A stretch of 56,787 nucleotides of DNA from Corynebacterium sp. HMSC27B11 (GTDB lineage: Bacteria; Actinomycetota; Actinomycetes; Mycobacteriales; Mycobacteriaceae): the NCBI RefSeq assembly GCF_001815985.1, contig NZ_KV823570.1, positions 1 to 56,787 on the forward strand, written 5' to 3'. Shown here one piece after another: positions 55,082 through 56,787 of this stretch; position 1 is the stretch's first letter; the number at the start of each line of letters is the position of its first letter. Under the pieces are notes generated by a model. It saw only the letters and a program-made list of their open reading frames with translations, was not told where the DNA came from and searched no databases. The translations under genes and the position numbers were made by a program.

Positions 55082-56650
55082 TTAGCCGATCGCGTTGTGC
55101 TCCCAGGCGGACAGGCCGGCGGTGGCACCGGTGCCCGTGGCGATCACGATCTGCTTGAACGGCACGGTGGCGCAGTCGCCAGCGCCGTAGACGCCCGGCA
55201 CGTTGGTCTTGCCCTTGGCGTCGATGACGATCTCGCCCATCTGGTTCAGCTCCACGCCGGAGCCCTCCAGCCACTTGGTGTTCGGCAGCAGGCCGATCTG
55301 GATGAACAGGCCGGAGAGCTCGAGGGTCTTGACCTCACCGGTGGTGCGGTCCTCGTACTTCAGACCCGTGACCTCCTTGCCGTCGCCGATGATCTCCTTC
55401 GTCGCGGCGGAGGTGACGATGTCGACGTTCTTCAGGCTGCGCAGGGTGTCCATGAGGACATCGTCGGCGCGGCAGGTGTCTGCGAACTCCAGGACGGTGA
55501 GGTGGTTGACCACACCGGCCAGGTCGATGGCGGCCTCGACGCCGGAGTTACCGCCACCGATGACGGCGATGTCCTTGCCCTTGAACAGCGGGCCGTCGCA
55601 GTGCGGGCAGAAGGAGACACCCTTGTTGCGGTACTCATCCTCGCCCGGAACACCCATGAGGCGCCAGTTCGCGCCGGTGGCGACGATGACCTCGCGGGCC
55701 TTGAGGGAGGCGTTCTCACCGAAGTGGACGGTGCTGAGCTCGCCGTCCTTGCCCGGGGTCAGGCCGGTTGCGGACTGTGCCTTGATGACGTCGATCTCGT
55801 AGTCGTTGACGTGTGCCTCGAGGTTCGCGGCGAAGGTCGGACCGTCGGTCTCCGGGACGGAGCTGTAGTTCTCGATGGACTGGGTATCCAGCACCTGGCC
55901 ACCGAAGCGCTCACCGACGAGGCCGACGCGCAGCCCCTTGCGGGCGACGTAGATCGCGGCGGTCCCACCAGCCGGGCCCTGGCCGACGACGAGGACGTCG
56001 TAGGGCTCCTTCTCGTTGAGCTTCGCGGCCTCGCGCTCGGCGTGGCCGTCGTCGAGGCGGGCGACGAAGTCCTGGATGTCCATGCGGCCGGAGGCGAACT
56101 CCTCGCCGTTGAGGTAGACGGTCGGGACGGCCTGGATGCCCTTCTCGTTGACCTCGTCCTGGAAGAGGGAGCCCTCCACCGCGGTGTGCTTGATCCGCGG
56201 GTTGATGACGGACATCGCGTTCAGCGCCTGCACCACGGTCGGGCAGTTCTGGCAGGTCAGGGACATGTAGGTCGTGAACTCGAAGTCCCCGTCCAGGGCT
56301 GCGACCTGGTCGATGAGGTCCTGCTCTTCCTTGATCGGGTTACCGCCGACCTGGAGGAGCGCCAGCACCAGGGAGCTGAACTCGTGGCCCATCGGGATGC
56401 CCGCGAAGCTCACGCCGATGTCGCTGCCTGCACGCTGAATGGTGAAGGAAGGCTTGCGCTCGTGAAGCTCGTCGTCCTGGCGGGCGGTGATGTTATCGGA
56501 GAGTGCCGCGATGTCCTCGAGCAGCTGCTTGAGGTCTGCGGACTGGCTGCGGTCGTCGAGGGAGTAAACGAGCTCGACCTTCTCGGTGATGCGGTCGACC
56601 AGCTGGCTGAGCTGGGACTTCAGGTTGTCGTCTAGGAGCTTCTTGGCCAT
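55082..56650 (-). CDS. ahpF: Alkyl hydroperoxide reductase subunit F
   Basis: 522 residues from ATG 56650 with GGAGG upstream. The N-terminal double thioredoxin-like domain (1-200) has the redox pair Cys133/Cys136 as CQNC, usually CHNC. The thioredoxin reductase part starts VVGQGPAGGTAAIYVARKG (FAD), has Cys348/Cys351 as CPHC and a NADH-binding VIGGGNSGVEAAI. It passes electrons from NADH to AhpC to remove peroxides. Many corynebacteria use AhpD instead, so AhpF is less common. ahpC, if next to it, is right of the window. Confidence 0.95.
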   Translation of the reverse strand: MAKKLLDDNLKSQLSQLVDRITEKVELVYSLDDRSQSADLKQLLEDIAALSDNITARQDDELHERKPSFTIQRAGSDIGVSFAGIPMGHEFSSLVLALLQVGGNPIKEEQDLIDQVAALDGDFEFTTYMSLTCQNCPTVVQALNAMSVINPRIKHTAVEGSLFQDEVNEKGIQAVPTVYLNGEEFASGRMDIQDFVARLDDGHAEREAAKLNEKEPYDVLVVGQGPAGGTAAIYVARKGLRVGLVGERFGGQVLDTQSIENYSSVPETDGPTFAANLEAHVNDYEIDVIKAQSATGLTPGKDGELSTVHFGENASLKAREVIVATGANWRLMGVPGEDEYRNKGVSFCPHCDGPLFKGKDIAVIGGGNSGVEAAIDLAGVVNHLTVLEFADTCRADDVLMDTLRSLKNVDIVTSAATKEIIGDGKEVTGLKYEDRTTGEVKTLELSGLFIQIGLLPNTKWLEGSGVELNQMGEIVIDAKGKTNVPGVYGAGDCATVPFKQIVIATGTGATAGLSAWEHNAIG

Positions 56651-56787
56651 GGTTAGCTGCCTCCTTCAAGGCGTGTGTGTAGTGCGGGGCCGGTATGGGC
56701 GGTGATTTATGAGTGCTTTATGGGGTGGCTCGGGCGTGTGGCGCGAAGCGACAGATAAGGGGAAAGGGCGGGCGGGCAGTGAGCCCG
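56651..56787. other. Upstream region of ahpF to the window edge
   Basis: The 137 bases hold the ahpF ribosome site but no gene end that I can support. A short CGGGC/GCCCG hairpin lies at the edge. No OxyR-like site was identified. Confidence 0.4.

Overview
The window comes from a high-GC mycolic-acid-producing actinobacterium, almost certainly a Corynebacterium. It carries the arabinogalactan and mycolate envelope locus: glf, glfT2, PAP2, ubiA, mycolyltransferases, a cutinase-like protein, fadD32, pks13, accD3 and an MmpL3-type transporter followed by NYN and trmB genes. Gene order and secreted mycolyltransferases with LGFP repeats are those of corynebacteria. A methyl-branched fatty acid (tuberculostearate-type) gene pair suggests one of the lineages that make such lipids. 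Species was not determined.

Left part (1-5 kb): the Pro/Arg-rich N-terminus of a probable LCP protein, then a block of visibly lower GC on the minus strand: nrdI, nrdF and an NAD(P)H:FMN reductase. A divergent small gene with a structured leader and an mntR-like regulator follow. The NrdF lacks three metal-binding glutamates and carries Gln/Ser/Lys there, the pattern of metal-free class Ie (DOPA-radical) ribonucleotide reductase. The block is bounded on one side by a frame-broken C-terminal remnant of a CPBP membrane protease gene and on the other by a complete CPBP gene.

Middle left (5-16 kb): amidase, pheA, a phosphoglycerate mutase family phosphatase, a small metallopeptidase, a Septum_form protein, serS, a PlsC acyltransferase, a HAD phosphatase, and an FAD oxidoreductase plus SAM methyltransferase pair (tmsA/tmsB type). 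At 16156-17389 a lower-GC AAA+ ATPase gene with a C-terminal winged helix sits between exact 20-bp direct repeats, the first starting with the stop codon of the methyltransferase. A 45-bp near-perfect palindrome abuts the ATPase start codon. It looks like a one-gene insertion.

Envelope locus (17-42 kb): glf, a MacB-like ABC exporter with a TetR regulator, a secreted SGNH hydrolase, glfT2-PAP2-ubiA, two mycolyltransferases, a lipoprotein plus an Rv3802c-like cutinase, fadD32-pks13-accD3 and a further acyl-activating enzyme. Together they make UDP-galactofuranose, the galactan, the arabinose donor lipid, and mycolic acids, and attach mycolates to the wall. The aftB gene that commonly follows ubiA is not there.

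Right part (42-56.8 kb): an MFS transporter, a DUF6230/DUF6114 pair, DUF3054, a flippase-like membrane protein, the MmpL3/CmpL1 transporter, the NYN protein and trmB, all leftward. Then come two uncharacterised rightward genes, GTP-dependent PEP carboxykinase, a repeat-bearing non-coding stretch, and ahpF. No rRNA, tRNA, CRISPR array or recognisable transposase or integrase was found.
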